Assembly (NCBI GenBank): GCA_045654245.1
Contig: JAZOMX010000011.1
Location: 1-64,000, forward strand
DNA from: UBA10677 sp045654245
GTDB taxonomy: Bacteria > Bacillota > Clostridia > Christensenellales > Pumilibacteraceae
Reading direction: 5' to 3'
DNA: 64,000 bases
Part shown: in pieces, positions 17,763 to 25,936 of the stretch
Position numbering within the stretch: the stretch's first letter is position 1
How the letters are laid out: each line of letters starts with the position of its first letter
Translations under genes and position numbers: made by a program
Notes under the pieces: generated by a model
Told to the model about the DNA's origin: nothing
Databases searched by the model: none
Seen by the model: the letters and a program-made list of their open reading frames with translations, nothing else

Positions 17763-20378
17763 ATGAACAAGACTTACGAGCCAAAAACTTTTGAAGAGCG
17801 CATTTATAATAAGTGGCAGGAAAAAAAGTACTTCCACGCAAGCCCCAACGAGGATAAAACGCCCTTTACGATAGTAATTCCCCCACCCAACATTACGGGA
17901 CAACTCCACATAGGCCACGCGCTTGACGACACGATTCAAGACGCGATTATTCGCTATAAGAGAATGAAGGGTTTTGAAACGCTATGGTTACCCGGAACTG
18001 ACCACGCGTCGATTGCAACCGAGGTTAAAATCGTAGAAAAGATGCGTGAGGAAGGCCTAACTAAGGATAGCCTAGGTAGAGAAGGCTTTCTAAAGCGTGC
18101 TTACGAGTGGAAAGAACAGTTCGGCGGAAGAATAGTCGAGCAACTCAAGAAAATGGGATTTTCTTGCGACTGGGACCGTCTTGCGTTCACTATGGACGAG
18201 CGTTGTTCTAAAGCGGTAAGAGAAGTTTTCGTAAGAATGTACGAAAAAGGATTAATATACCAAGGCGATAGAATTATCAACTGGTGTCCTAAATGCCAAA
18301 CGGCAATTTCGGATGCGGAGGTAGAATACGAGGGAGACGAGGGATGCTTGTGGCATCTTAAGTACCCGATTTCGGATAGCGACGAGTATATTATCGTAGC
18401 GACCACCCGTCCCGAGACTATGCTCGGAGACTCTGCCGTTGCAGTAAACCCGTCGGACAAGCGTTATACGGCGCTAGTAGGCAGGACGATTGATTTGCCT
18501 TTAACGGACAGAAAAATTCCTATCGTAGCCGACCGCTACGTAGATAAAGCGTTTGGAACGGGAGCGGTTAAGATTACGCCTGCGCACGACCCCAACGACT
18601 TCGAGGTAGGAATTAGACATAATCTCCCCGTAATTAGGGTAATGAACGACGACGCGACTATGAACGAACTTGCCGGTAAATACGCAGGGTTATCGAGAGA
18701 GGACGCAAGAAAAGCAATCGTAGAAGACTTCGACAAACTCGGACTTTTGGTAAAGGTAGAAAAGCACGAGCACAACGTAGGACATTGTTATCGTTGTCAT
18801 ACCGTAATCGAGCCGATTGTTTCCAAACAATGGTTCGTAAAAATGGAAGAACTCGCTAAGCCTGCAATCGAGGCGGTACTTAAAAAAGATATCGTCTTTA
18901 TGCCTAAGCGATTTGAAAAGACCTATTTGCACTGGATGAACAATATTCGAGACTGGTGTATTTCCCGTCAACTTTGGTGGGGACACAGAATTCCCGTGTT
19001 CTATTGTGACGAGTGCGGATATCAAACGGCGTCTAGAGAGGACCTTAAGGTTTGTCCTAAATGCGGTAAGCCTATGCGCCAAGACGAAGACGTTCTAGAT
19101 ACTTGGTTCTCGTCGGCGCTTTGGCCGTTCGCAACTCTCGGCTGGCCGGACAACAACCCCGACCTTGAATATTTCTATCCCACTAACGTTTTGGTAACGG
19201 GATACGATATAATTACTTTCTGGGTATCGAGAATGATATTCTCGGGACTTGAACAAATGGGCGAAAAACCTTTCTCCGAAGTGCTAATTCACGGTATCGT
19301 TCGCGACGCTTTGGGAAGAAAAATGAGTAAATCGCTCGGAAACGGCGTTGACCCGTTACTATTGATTGAAAAGTACGGCGCAGATTCGCTCCGTTACTCG
19401 CTCGTAAACGGAATTTCCGCAGGCGGAGATATAAGATTCTCCGAGGATAAAATGGAAAGTTACCGTAACTTTATGAACAAGATATGGAACGCATCCCGTT
19501 TCGTTTTGATGAACTGCGAGAATATCAAGATTAAAGATATTAGCGAAGTGAAGAAACTTACGCTAGCAGATAAGTGGATTCTTTCCCGTCTTAACTCGGC
19601 AACGCAAGCGGTAACCAAGTTTATGGATAAGTACGAAGTAGGTCTTGCTGCCGCTAGACTTTACGAGTTTATTTGGAACGAACTTTGCGACTGGTATATC
19701 GAACTCAGTAAGACCACGCTATATAGTGACGACGACGAAAAGCGTAGCGATACGGTAAGCGTACTACTTTACGTTCTCCGTGAAACGCTTAAACTCGTTC
19801 ATCCTATTATCCCGTTCGTAACCGAAGAAATCTACGACGCATTACCAAACAAGGATGCTGAAGATATTATGATTTCGCCTTTCCCCGAGTACTCGGCAAA
19901 GCGCAGATACGCAAAAGACAGCGCTAGTATGGAAACGGCTATGGAAGTAATCAAAGCGATTAGAAATCTCCGCAGAGAAATGAACGTAAGCCAAAACAAG
20001 CGTACGGCAATCCATCTCGTTCCTGCAGAAGGCAAGGAAAAACTTGTTAAATCGCTTTCGGGATATATTGAAAAATTAGCGTCGGGAAGTTCTTTCCATA
20101 TCGGCGAACCCGAAGGTAAGAACGCGTCGCTAGTAACCGCGCTAGGTAAAATCTTTATTCCTATGGGCGACCTAATCGACTTTGACAAAGAAAAAGCGAG
20201 AATAACTGCTGAAATCGAGAAGGTTGACAGCGAAATCGCAAGAGCGGAAGGCAAACTCGCTAACGAGAGTTTCGTAGCAAAAGCACCCGTAGCGCTCGTA
20301 GAAAAAGAAAAAGAGAAGTTAGCGTCCTATCAAGAACTTAAGAAAGGACTAATAGAAAGTCTTAAGGCACTTGACTAG
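17763..20378 (+). CDS. valS: Valyl-tRNA synthetase
   Basis: ValS charges tRNA-Val. The 871-residue protein has HIGH at 49-52 in PPPNITGQLHIGHAL, the editing domain, KMSKS near 520 (RKMSKSLGNG), the anticodon-binding domain and the C-terminal coiled coil (LIDFDKEKARITAEIEKVDSEIARAEGKL is typical). GGAGATAGAA precedes the ATG. guaA follows 28 bases downstream and may share the transcript. Confidence 0.98.
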   Translation: MNKTYEPKTFEERIYNKWQEKKYFHASPNEDKTPFTIVIPPPNITGQLHIGHALDDTIQDAIIRYKRMKGFETLWLPGTDHASIATEVKIVEKMREEGLTKDSLGREGFLKRAYEWKEQFGGRIVEQLKKMGFSCDWDRLAFTMDERCSKAVREVFVRMYEKGLIYQGDRIINWCPKCQTAISDAEVEYEGDEGCLWHLKYPISDSDEYIIVATTRPETMLGDSAVAVNPSDKRYTALVGRTIDLPLTDRKIPIVADRYVDKAFGTGAVKITPAHDPNDFEVGIRHNLPVIRVMNDDATMNELAGKYAGLSREDARKAIVEDFDKLGLLVKVEKHEHNVGHCYRCHTVIEPIVSKQWFVKMEELAKPAIEAVLKKDIVFMPKRFEKTYLHWMNNIRDWCISRQLWWGHRIPVFYCDECGYQTASREDLKVCPKCGKPMRQDEDVLDTWFSSALWPFATLGWPDNNPDLEYFYPTNVLVTGYDIITFWVSRMIFSGLEQMGEKPFSEVLIHGIVRDALGRKMSKSLGNGVDPLLLIEKYGADSLRYSLVNGISAGGDIRFSEDKMESYRNFMNKIWNASRFVLMNCENIKIKDISEVKKLTLADKWILSRLNSATQAVTKFMDKYEVGLAAARLYEFIWNELCDWYIELSKTTLYSDDDEKRSDTVSVLLYVLRETLKLVHPIIPFVTEEIYDALPNKDAEDIMISPFPEYSAKRRYAKDSASMETAMEVIKAIRNLRREMNVSQNKRTAIHLVPAEGKEKLVKSLSGYIEKLASGSSFHIGEPEGKNASLVTALGKIFIPMGDLIDFDKEKARITAEIEKVDSEIARAEGKLANESFVAKAPVALVEKEKEKLASYQELKKGLIESLKALD

Positions 20379-20406
20379 ACGAAAAATAATTTTGGAGGAT
20401 ACACAA

Positions 20407-21387
20407 ATGGAACTCGATAGAAGACCTGACGATATGGCGCGCATTACTACCAAAGAGCAAGCGGATGCGTTTATCGCCGAGCAAGTAGAAATTATACGCA
20501 AGCAAGTTGGCGACAAGAAAGTTCTTCTCGCGCTATCTGGCGGAGTTGATAGTTCGGTCGTTGCTGCGCTACTCATTAAAGCAATCGGTAAGCAACTTTA
20601 CTGCGTGCACGTAAACCACGGACTTATGCGTAAAGGCGAGTCCGAACAAGTTATCGAAATTTTCAAGGACGGGCTTGATGCAAACCTAATATATATCGAC
20701 GCTACCGATAGATTTTTGGATAAACTCGTAGGCGTTACCGACCCCGAGCAAAAGAGGAAGATTATCGGTGGAGAGTTTATCGTAGTATTCGACGAAGAGG
20801 CGAGAAAACTCGACGGTATCGCTTTCCTTGGTCAGGGTACGATTTACCCCGATATCCTAGAGAGCAAAGGCGTGAAAGCGCACCACAACGTAGGCGGACT
20901 TCCCGAGGGTATGCAGTTTGAACTCGTAGAGCCTATTAAACTTCTTTACAAAGACGAAGTTAGAGTAGTAGGTAAAGCGCTTGGTCTCCCCGCAAAAATG
21001 GTTGACCGTCAGCCGTTCCCCGGTCCTGGACTCGGAGTAAGATGTCTTGGCGAAATTACCCGTGATAGACTACACGCGCTCCGTGAAAGCGACGCAATCT
21101 TGCGTGAAGAATTCGATAACGCAGGACTAACCGACAAGGTATGGCAGTTCTTTACGGTAGTCCCCGATTTCCGTTCGACGGGAGTAAAAGACGGCAAACG
21201 CTTGTTCGACTGGCCCGTAATTATCCGCGCCGTAAACACCGTTGACGCTATGAACGCAACCGTTCCCGAAATTGACTGGGCGGTACTCAAAAAGATTACC
21301 GACAGAATTCTAAACGAAGTTGACGGAGTTTGCAGAGTTCTATACGACCTCTCGCCAAAGCCCGTAGCAACGATTGAGTGGGAATAA
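20407..21387 (+). CDS. guaA: GMP synthase, ATP-pyrophosphatase subunit without glutaminase domain
   Basis: This protein converts XMP to GMP using ATP and ammonia. It has the PP-loop SGGVDSS at 44-50 and the C-terminal dimerisation domain (RQPFPGPGLGVRCLGEITRDR). At 326 residues it covers only the synthetase half; the class I glutamine amidotransferase domain of ordinary bacterial GuaA (about 510 residues) is absent. No glutaminase gene lies nearby. ATG 20407 is chosen because GGAGGATACACAA precedes it. It may use a separate amidotransferase elsewhere, as in archaea, or free ammonia. Confidence 0.9.
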   Translation: MELDRRPDDMARITTKEQADAFIAEQVEIIRKQVGDKKVLLALSGGVDSSVVAALLIKAIGKQLYCVHVNHGLMRKGESEQVIEIFKDGLDANLIYIDATDRFLDKLVGVTDPEQKRKIIGGEFIVVFDEEARKLDGIAFLGQGTIYPDILESKGVKAHHNVGGLPEGMQFELVEPIKLLYKDEVRVVGKALGLPAKMVDRQPFPGPGLGVRCLGEITRDRLHALRESDAILREEFDNAGLTDKVWQFFTVVPDFRSTGVKDGKRLFDWPVIIRAVNTVDAMNATVPEIDWAVLKKITDRILNEVDGVCRVLYDLSPKPVATIEWE

Positions 21388-21408
21388 GAATTAGTCCATA
21401 ATAAAATT

Positions 21409-22902
21409 ATGAAAAAATGGTTTTCACACGAATATAATTTGCAACAAACTAGGGTAGAGTTTAACGTTGAGGACGAAGGGCTTAAGAAAATTTTTGACGA
21501 CTGTGAGGCTCTTTGTAAGAAAAACGTTAGGACGTTTGGAGACTATACTTGTCTTGTTGAGGGAGCAAAATATATCGGGGTTTGGCTAGAAACTCAGCCC
21601 CTTGGTGGAGAAATGTATGCAAAGCGCGACTTAAAACTCGCGCTTTCTAATATATTAATCTTTATGCGAAATCAACGAGCGGATGGTAAATTGCCGGGTA
21701 TGATTAGAAACGACAACCCGTGGCACGGTACTTCGGTGCATTATGACTGGATGCAAGGGTGCTTTTTACCTCATCCAGCGCTAAAACTTTATTACCTTAT
21801 CGGCAAGGACAGAGAATATCTTGAAATGCTTTACGATACGCTAAAAAGGTTTGACGAATATCTTTGGGCGTACCGCGATTCAAACAAAAACGGTTGTCTA
21901 GAAACTTGGTGTATTTGGGATACTGGCGAGGATAATAGCACCGTCTTTTCGTTAAACGGATTAAAAATGCCCGACCACGGAGCGTATGGCGGAAGTACGC
22001 CTCCGACGGATTATGAGAATTTACCATTTGATTCACCGCAATATATGAGTTATTCTTACGCTTGTCGTGACGTGCTTTCAAAAATTTCTGCGTTGCTTGA
22101 AAATGGCGAAGAAAAGTTTTGGCGTGACGAGGCTAAAAAAGTGGCTGATAAGGCAAACGAACTTCTTTGGGACAAGGAAAGACACGCATATTTTAACTAC
22201 GATAAATTCGGCAAAAAGGTAGATGCGCTTACACAAGAAAATATTAAGTGTATGTATTCGGGCATAATGTCGCAAGAAATGGCGGAACAGTTTTTGAAAG
22301 AACATTTGCTCAACGAGGACGAGTTCTTTACTTGTATGCCGTTTCCGTCAATCGCCGTTAACGATAAATTTTTCCACTTAAACGAAAAGCAATCGAACTG
22401 TTACGATAAACTTAAAGAACTTGGTACTATCGCTCACGATATTGATGATAATTCTTGGGGTGGACCAGTCAACGGACTTATTTGGCAAAGAAGTATAGAG
22501 GCTTTGCTCAACTACGGTTTTCATAAAGAAACGGTTGTTTTTGGCAAGCGCTTGCTCGAAACGATTAAGAGAGAAGGTAAGTTCGTTCAATGTTATAATC
22601 CGTTTACGGGCAAAGCAAACAACGGCGAAAACGGATATGGACCTACTATGCTAGCAGTACTTGAATATATCAGTATTTTGTGTGGCGTAAATATTCGTTA
22701 CGATAAAATTCTTTGGAGCGCAATTAGCGATTACGGACGGTTTGAATATACTCAAACTATGGATAAGGACTATACGCTTAAATGCGACGGCAAAATAATG
22801 ACGGCTTTCGTTGATGGAAAGGAAGTATTTACTTTACCTGCCGACACTAGAGTAGAAACTGATATGCAAGGAAATATCTTAAATATTTACGAGTTGAAAT
22901 AA
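21409..22902 (+). CDS. (alpha/alpha)6 glycoside hydrolase, GH63/MGH-like
   Basis: This 497-residue cytosolic enzyme resembles the trehalase/GH63 clan. It has YDWMQGCFLPHPALKLYYLI, WDTGEDNS, WGGPVNGLIWQRSIEALLNYGF and a C-terminal GENGYGPTMLAVLEYI. The substrate is probably an alpha-linked glucoside or mannosyl compound, but specificity cannot be read. The gene uses noticeably more A/T-ending codons than valS and guaA upstream, and a foldback element follows it. That fits later acquisition but does not prove it. No strong ribosome site precedes ATG 21409. Confidence 0.8.
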   Translation: MKKWFSHEYNLQQTRVEFNVEDEGLKKIFDDCEALCKKNVRTFGDYTCLVEGAKYIGVWLETQPLGGEMYAKRDLKLALSNILIFMRNQRADGKLPGMIRNDNPWHGTSVHYDWMQGCFLPHPALKLYYLIGKDREYLEMLYDTLKRFDEYLWAYRDSNKNGCLETWCIWDTGEDNSTVFSLNGLKMPDHGAYGGSTPPTDYENLPFDSPQYMSYSYACRDVLSKISALLENGEEKFWRDEAKKVADKANELLWDKERHAYFNYDKFGKKVDALTQENIKCMYSGIMSQEMAEQFLKEHLLNEDEFFTCMPFPSIAVNDKFFHLNEKQSNCYDKLKELGTIAHDIDDNSWGGPVNGLIWQRSIEALLNYGFHKETVVFGKRLLETIKREGKFVQCYNPFTGKANNGENGYGPTMLAVLEYISILCGVNIRYDKILWSAISDYGRFEYTQTMDKDYTLKCDGKIMTAFVDGKEVFTLPADTRVETDMQGNILNIYELK

Positions 22903-22918
22903 CAATAAAAAGCAAATA

Positions 22919-23319
22919 AAAAAAACAGCGTAGAAACAAAACTGTAATAGACATAGGGATTTTTAAGCAATAACAAAAGTGTAGCCCACTATACTTCGCA
23001 AAAAGCGAAATATGGTGGGCTTTTCTTATCCACAGAATAGTTAAATAATTTAGTTATATTTTTAGCCTTGTGGCTAAAAGTGATATTGTTTACGCAGTAA
23101 ACAGTGTAGCCGAGCGTAGCGAACGCCAACTGCGTAAGCAGTTATATTTTAACCTACGGTTAAAGTTATATTATATTTGCCACAACTTTCCCGAAAGGGA
23201 AAATAAAACTTTGCGTAGCAAAATATAACTGCGAAAGCAATATAACTTGCCGTTAGGCAAATATAGTTGTGGCGTAGCAATAATCCCTATCGCTACGCCA
23301 CTAACTACGCTGTTTTTTT
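22919..23319. repeat. Foldback element: nested inverted repeats with a hairpin array
   Basis: The element is bounded by perfect 15-bp inverted repeats, AAAAAAACAGCGTAG at 22919-22933 and its complement at 23305-23319. Nested pairs lie inside: ATAGGGATT (22953-22961 with 23282-23290) and GCCACAACT (23179-23187 with 23265-23273). Between them is a row of tiny stem-loops with 3-4 base loops, at 23061-23078, 23087-23103, 23128-23143, 23148-23164, 23187-23202, 23210-23222 and 23247-23260. No open reading frame or clear target duplication is visible. It fills nearly all of the gap between the glycosidase and the PAP2 gene. Confidence 0.85.
22983..23027 (+). terminator. Terminator after the glycosidase gene, inside the foldback element
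   Basis: AGCCCAC/GTGGGCT arms enclose a further TTCGC/GCGAA stem, followed by TTTTCTT. It would end rightward transcripts of the glycosidase gene. Confidence 0.7.
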
Positions 23320-23333
23320 ATTAAGCGAGGGGA

Positions 23334-23972
23334 TTATCTTTTATAGAAAGAGTAGTAAAGAAAGACTAGACCGTTACTTAAAAGCGCACCGCCGATAATA
23401 TCCGAAAGCCAATGAACGCCCGAAAGGAGGCGACCTATAACCATAAATAGCGCAAAAAATGTAATCGTTATCGTAAGCGTAATTTTAATTTGCCTTGTCT
23501 TAATATGTGGGTGTAGTTGCATAATAGTAGTGGGCATTACGCAAAGGACGAGCATAGTCGTAGAAGAGGGGTAGGACGGCTCTAAATAACCGTTTATTAG
23601 CGTTGGCCGATAATTGATTACGAGATACTCAAAGATAACGTAGAGCGAAAAAACTACGATATAGAACACGCCGAGCGATAGGATATTAAAGTCCACTTTC
23701 GTAATGCGTTTTCGTCCTATCCATTGAACAAGACCGAGCAGGGCAAAACAAAGAGCAACGGTAATAGGGACTAGTCCTAGCCAGTCGGTAATAGCGTAGA
23801 GCGTCCAGTTTACGCCCGTGAGCGAGTGGAACGCGCTGTTAAGTGAAGAAAGTCCGACGCTAGAATTATTAGGTCCGATTTTGTTTACGCCGACGAAACG
23901 GACTAGTAAAGTCCAAATAACGAACGCCAAAATCGAACTTAGGGCAATAAAAAAACTCGTTTTCTTTTTCAT
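23334..23972 (-). CDS. PAP2-family membrane phosphatase
   Basis: This 212-residue integral membrane protein has about six hydrophobic segments and degenerate PAP2 motifs: YRP in LVINYRPTL, PSYPSSTTM at the PSGH position, and GRLLSGVHWLSDIIGG with the conserved Arg, His and Asp. Members dephosphorylate undecaprenyl diphosphate or other lipid phosphates. The PSGH His appears replaced (PSSTT), so activity may be altered. ATG 23972 has AAAAGGTG upstream. Confidence 0.85.
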   Translation of the reverse strand: MKKKTSFFIALSSILAFVIWTLLVRFVGVNKIGPNNSSVGLSSLNSAFHSLTGVNWTLYAITDWLGLVPITVALCFALLGLVQWIGRKRITKVDFNILSLGVFYIVVFSLYVIFEYLVINYRPTLINGYLEPSYPSSTTMLVLCVMPTTIMQLHPHIKTRQIKITLTITITFFALFMVIGRLLSGVHWLSDIIGGALLSNGLVFLYYSFYKR

Positions 23973-24053
23973 TTTAATCACCTTTTCGTTTTACTAAAAT
24001 AAGTTTAGCGTAGGCGAGAAAAATAATCAATCAAACGAGCGATACTATTCGTG

Positions 24054-24656
24054 TCAAGAGCGTTTTATTAAAAATACGACCTTAATAACTAAAAGTGAAA
24101 TAGCAAAAATTGATGCGTATGGAAAACGGCAAAGAGCAAATATCGTAGCGGATAAAATGCTTGCAAAAAATGATATCGTATTCGTAATTTTGCTACAATT
24201 TACGCCGTAAAGCGTAAGGAATAGCGAAGTAATCCCGACTATAATTTGACAACAAACGGCGATATAGCAAACGGCGATAATAAACGAAGAGGGGACGGAT
24301 AGTGAAATTAACGATACTGCTACGATTTCGCTATCTTGCTTTTGAGCAAAGAGAGGCAAAAACAGAAACGTAAGGGCGAAAATATCCAAAAGCGCGAAAA
24401 ATAGCGAGGTAAATCGGCTTTTCGTTTTAATTTGGTTTTGTTCGGCAAAAGCAATCGCCTCGCTTGTTCCAAGAAGTTCGTCAAGCGATACTGAAAAAAA
24501 TGATGCGATATCTTTTAGCGAGTCGATACTAGGATATCCTCTGCCTTGCTCCCACTTTGCCACCGCAGTTCTAGAAACGAAAAGGCGAGATGCGAGTTCT
24601 TCTTGCGTAAGCCCCGATTTTTTTCTTAAGGATTGTAGTTTTAGATTGAATTGCAT
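24054..24656 (-). CDS. XRE-family regulator with membrane segments
   Basis: The 200-residue protein has an N-terminal HTH (LRKKSGLTQEELASRLFVSRTAVAKWEQGRGYPS) in its first 65 residues, followed by about four hydrophobic segments from residue 85 to the end. It is a membrane-tethered regulator, possibly sensing envelope state; the PAP2 gene is its downstream neighbour. ATG 24656 is used; the earlier TTG lies inside the nagA terminator. No ribosome site is seen, and TATAAA lies six bases upstream, a possible leaderless arrangement. Confidence 0.82.
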   Translation of the reverse strand: MQFNLKLQSLRKKSGLTQEELASRLFVSRTAVAKWEQGRGYPSIDSLKDIASFFSVSLDELLGTSEAIAFAEQNQIKTKSRFTSLFFALLDIFALTFLFLPLFAQKQDSEIVAVSLISLSVPSSFIIAVCYIAVCCQIIVGITSLFLTLYGVNCSKITNTISFFASILSATIFALCRFPYASIFAISLLVIKVVFLIKRS

Positions 24657-24671
24657 ATCGGTTTTATAAAA

Positions 24672-24704
24672 ACGGCGCAACCGTTACGGTTACGCCGTTC
24701 GTTT
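24672..24704 (-). terminator. Terminator of nagA
   Basis: Arms AACGGCG and CGCCGTT, extended by AACCG/CGGTT, form a strong stem. On the minus strand it ends in a run of five T. It stands between nagA and the XRE gene. Confidence 0.8.
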
Positions 24705-24714
24705 TTCGTTATGA

Positions 24715-25776
24715 TTAGAATTCACCGCGAGCGATTGCTTTAACGAGGTTAAAGTCGTCGTCAACGATAATGAAGTCAGCGTCGTATCCTTCTGCGATAA
24801 CGCCCTTGTTAAGACCCATAAGTTTAGCGGGGTTAAGCGACGCCATCTTGACAGCGTCTTCTTCGGGGATACCGAACTTAATAGCGCATTGAACGCAACC
24901 GAATAGGGAAGTGATAGCGCCAGCAATCGGGCCGTTTTCGTCGCCAACTCTAGCAACGCCGTTCTTAACGAGGATTTCTTGACCGCCGAACATATATCTG
25001 CCCTCGGCAAGTCCCGTAGCGTTAAGCGAATCGGAGATAAGGCAAATTCTATCCGTGCCGTAAATTTTAATAAGCATTCTTACAGCGGAGGGATGAACGT
25101 GAGTTCCGTCGCAAATAAGTTGAGCGTAAACGCCGTCGCAATCACTACCAGCGCCAATAGGGCCGGGTTTTCTGTGATGAATACCAGGCATAGCGTTATA
25201 GGTATGAGTTAAGCATTTTGCGCCCGCCTCGAACGCTTTAACGGCGGTGTCGTAATCGGTGTCGGTATGACCTAGAGCAACGACGTAGGGGCACTCTTTA
25301 ATGAAGTCGAGAGCGCCGTCAACCTCGGGAGCGAGGGTAATAATGGCTACGTTTTTGCACTCGTTAACGAAATCCATAGAGGGAGAAACGATAAATTTTT
25401 CGTTTTGCGCGCCCTTGTACTTAACGTTAATGAAAGGTCCTTCGAGGTGAAAACCAGGGATATTAGCGCCGTGACCGAAGTCAATCGGCTCGCTAGTAGC
25501 CTTAACTACGTCCTCACGGGACATAGTCATAGTCGTAGGATACCAAGTGGTAACGCCTTGAGAGAGTTCCCAATCAGCCATTTTGTCGATATTCCCTTCC
25601 ATAGTGTCAAAACCGATACAGCCGTGGCTATGAATATCGATAAGACCTGGATAAATTTTGTTTCCGCCGAAATCAACGCCGGGCTCGTCGGTGAGGCCAA
25701 CGCTAACGATTTTACCATTATCAACGGTAATGTCGGTAAGAGTACCGTAAAGTCTAACGTTTTTAATAACTTTCAT
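24715..25776 (-). CDS. nagA: N-acetylglucosamine-6-phosphate deacetylase
   Basis: NagA removes the acetyl group from N-acetylglucosamine-6-phosphate, feeding amino-sugar catabolism or cell-wall recycling. The 353-residue metal-dependent hydrolase has DIHSHG, FHLEGPF, GHTDTDYDTA, THTYNAMPGIHHRKPG and LISDSLNATG, all family motifs. An AGGAGA site precedes the ATG and a consensus promoter lies at 25809-25837. It has its own terminator and no nagB neighbour. Confidence 0.96.
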   Translation of the reverse strand: MKVIKNVRLYGTLTDITVDNGKIVSVGLTDEPGVDFGGNKIYPGLIDIHSHGCIGFDTMEGNIDKMADWELSQGVTTWYPTTMTMSREDVVKATSEPIDFGHGANIPGFHLEGPFINVKYKGAQNEKFIVSPSMDFVNECKNVAIITLAPEVDGALDFIKECPYVVALGHTDTDYDTAVKAFEAGAKCLTHTYNAMPGIHHRKPGPIGAGSDCDGVYAQLICDGTHVHPSAVRMLIKIYGTDRICLISDSLNATGLAEGRYMFGGQEILVKNGVARVGDENGPIAGAITSLFGCVQCAIKFGIPEEDAVKMASLNPAKLMGLNKGVIAEGYDADFIIVDDDFNLVKAIARGEF

Positions 25777-25808
25777 AGTGTAAAAATCTCCTGATTAGAT
25801 TACCTATA

Positions 25809-25837
25809 ATTATAGCGAAAGAAAGGAGGCTTGTCAA
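25809..25837 (-). promoter_or_regulatory. Promoter of nagA
   Basis: On the minus strand TTGACA (25837-25832), a 17-bp spacer and TATAAT (25814-25809). Confidence 0.75.
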
Positions 25838-25887
25838 TACTAAACCGTGAAAAAAGTTCAAAAATTGACAAAAAGTTTGAATTAAGA

Positions 25888-25915
25888 ACGAAAGTGGAGG
25901 CTTAGGCATATCGTA
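25888..25915 (+). promoter_or_regulatory. Candidate sigma-K promoter of the amidase
   Basis: AC at 25888-25889, a 17-bp spacer and CATATCGTA (25907-25915) match the B. subtilis sigma-K consensus AC-N16/17-CATAnnnTA. No good sigma-A pair is seen at this distance from the gene. Confidence 0.5.
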
Positions 25916-25936
25916 ATTGTAGGAGGAATTTTGATA

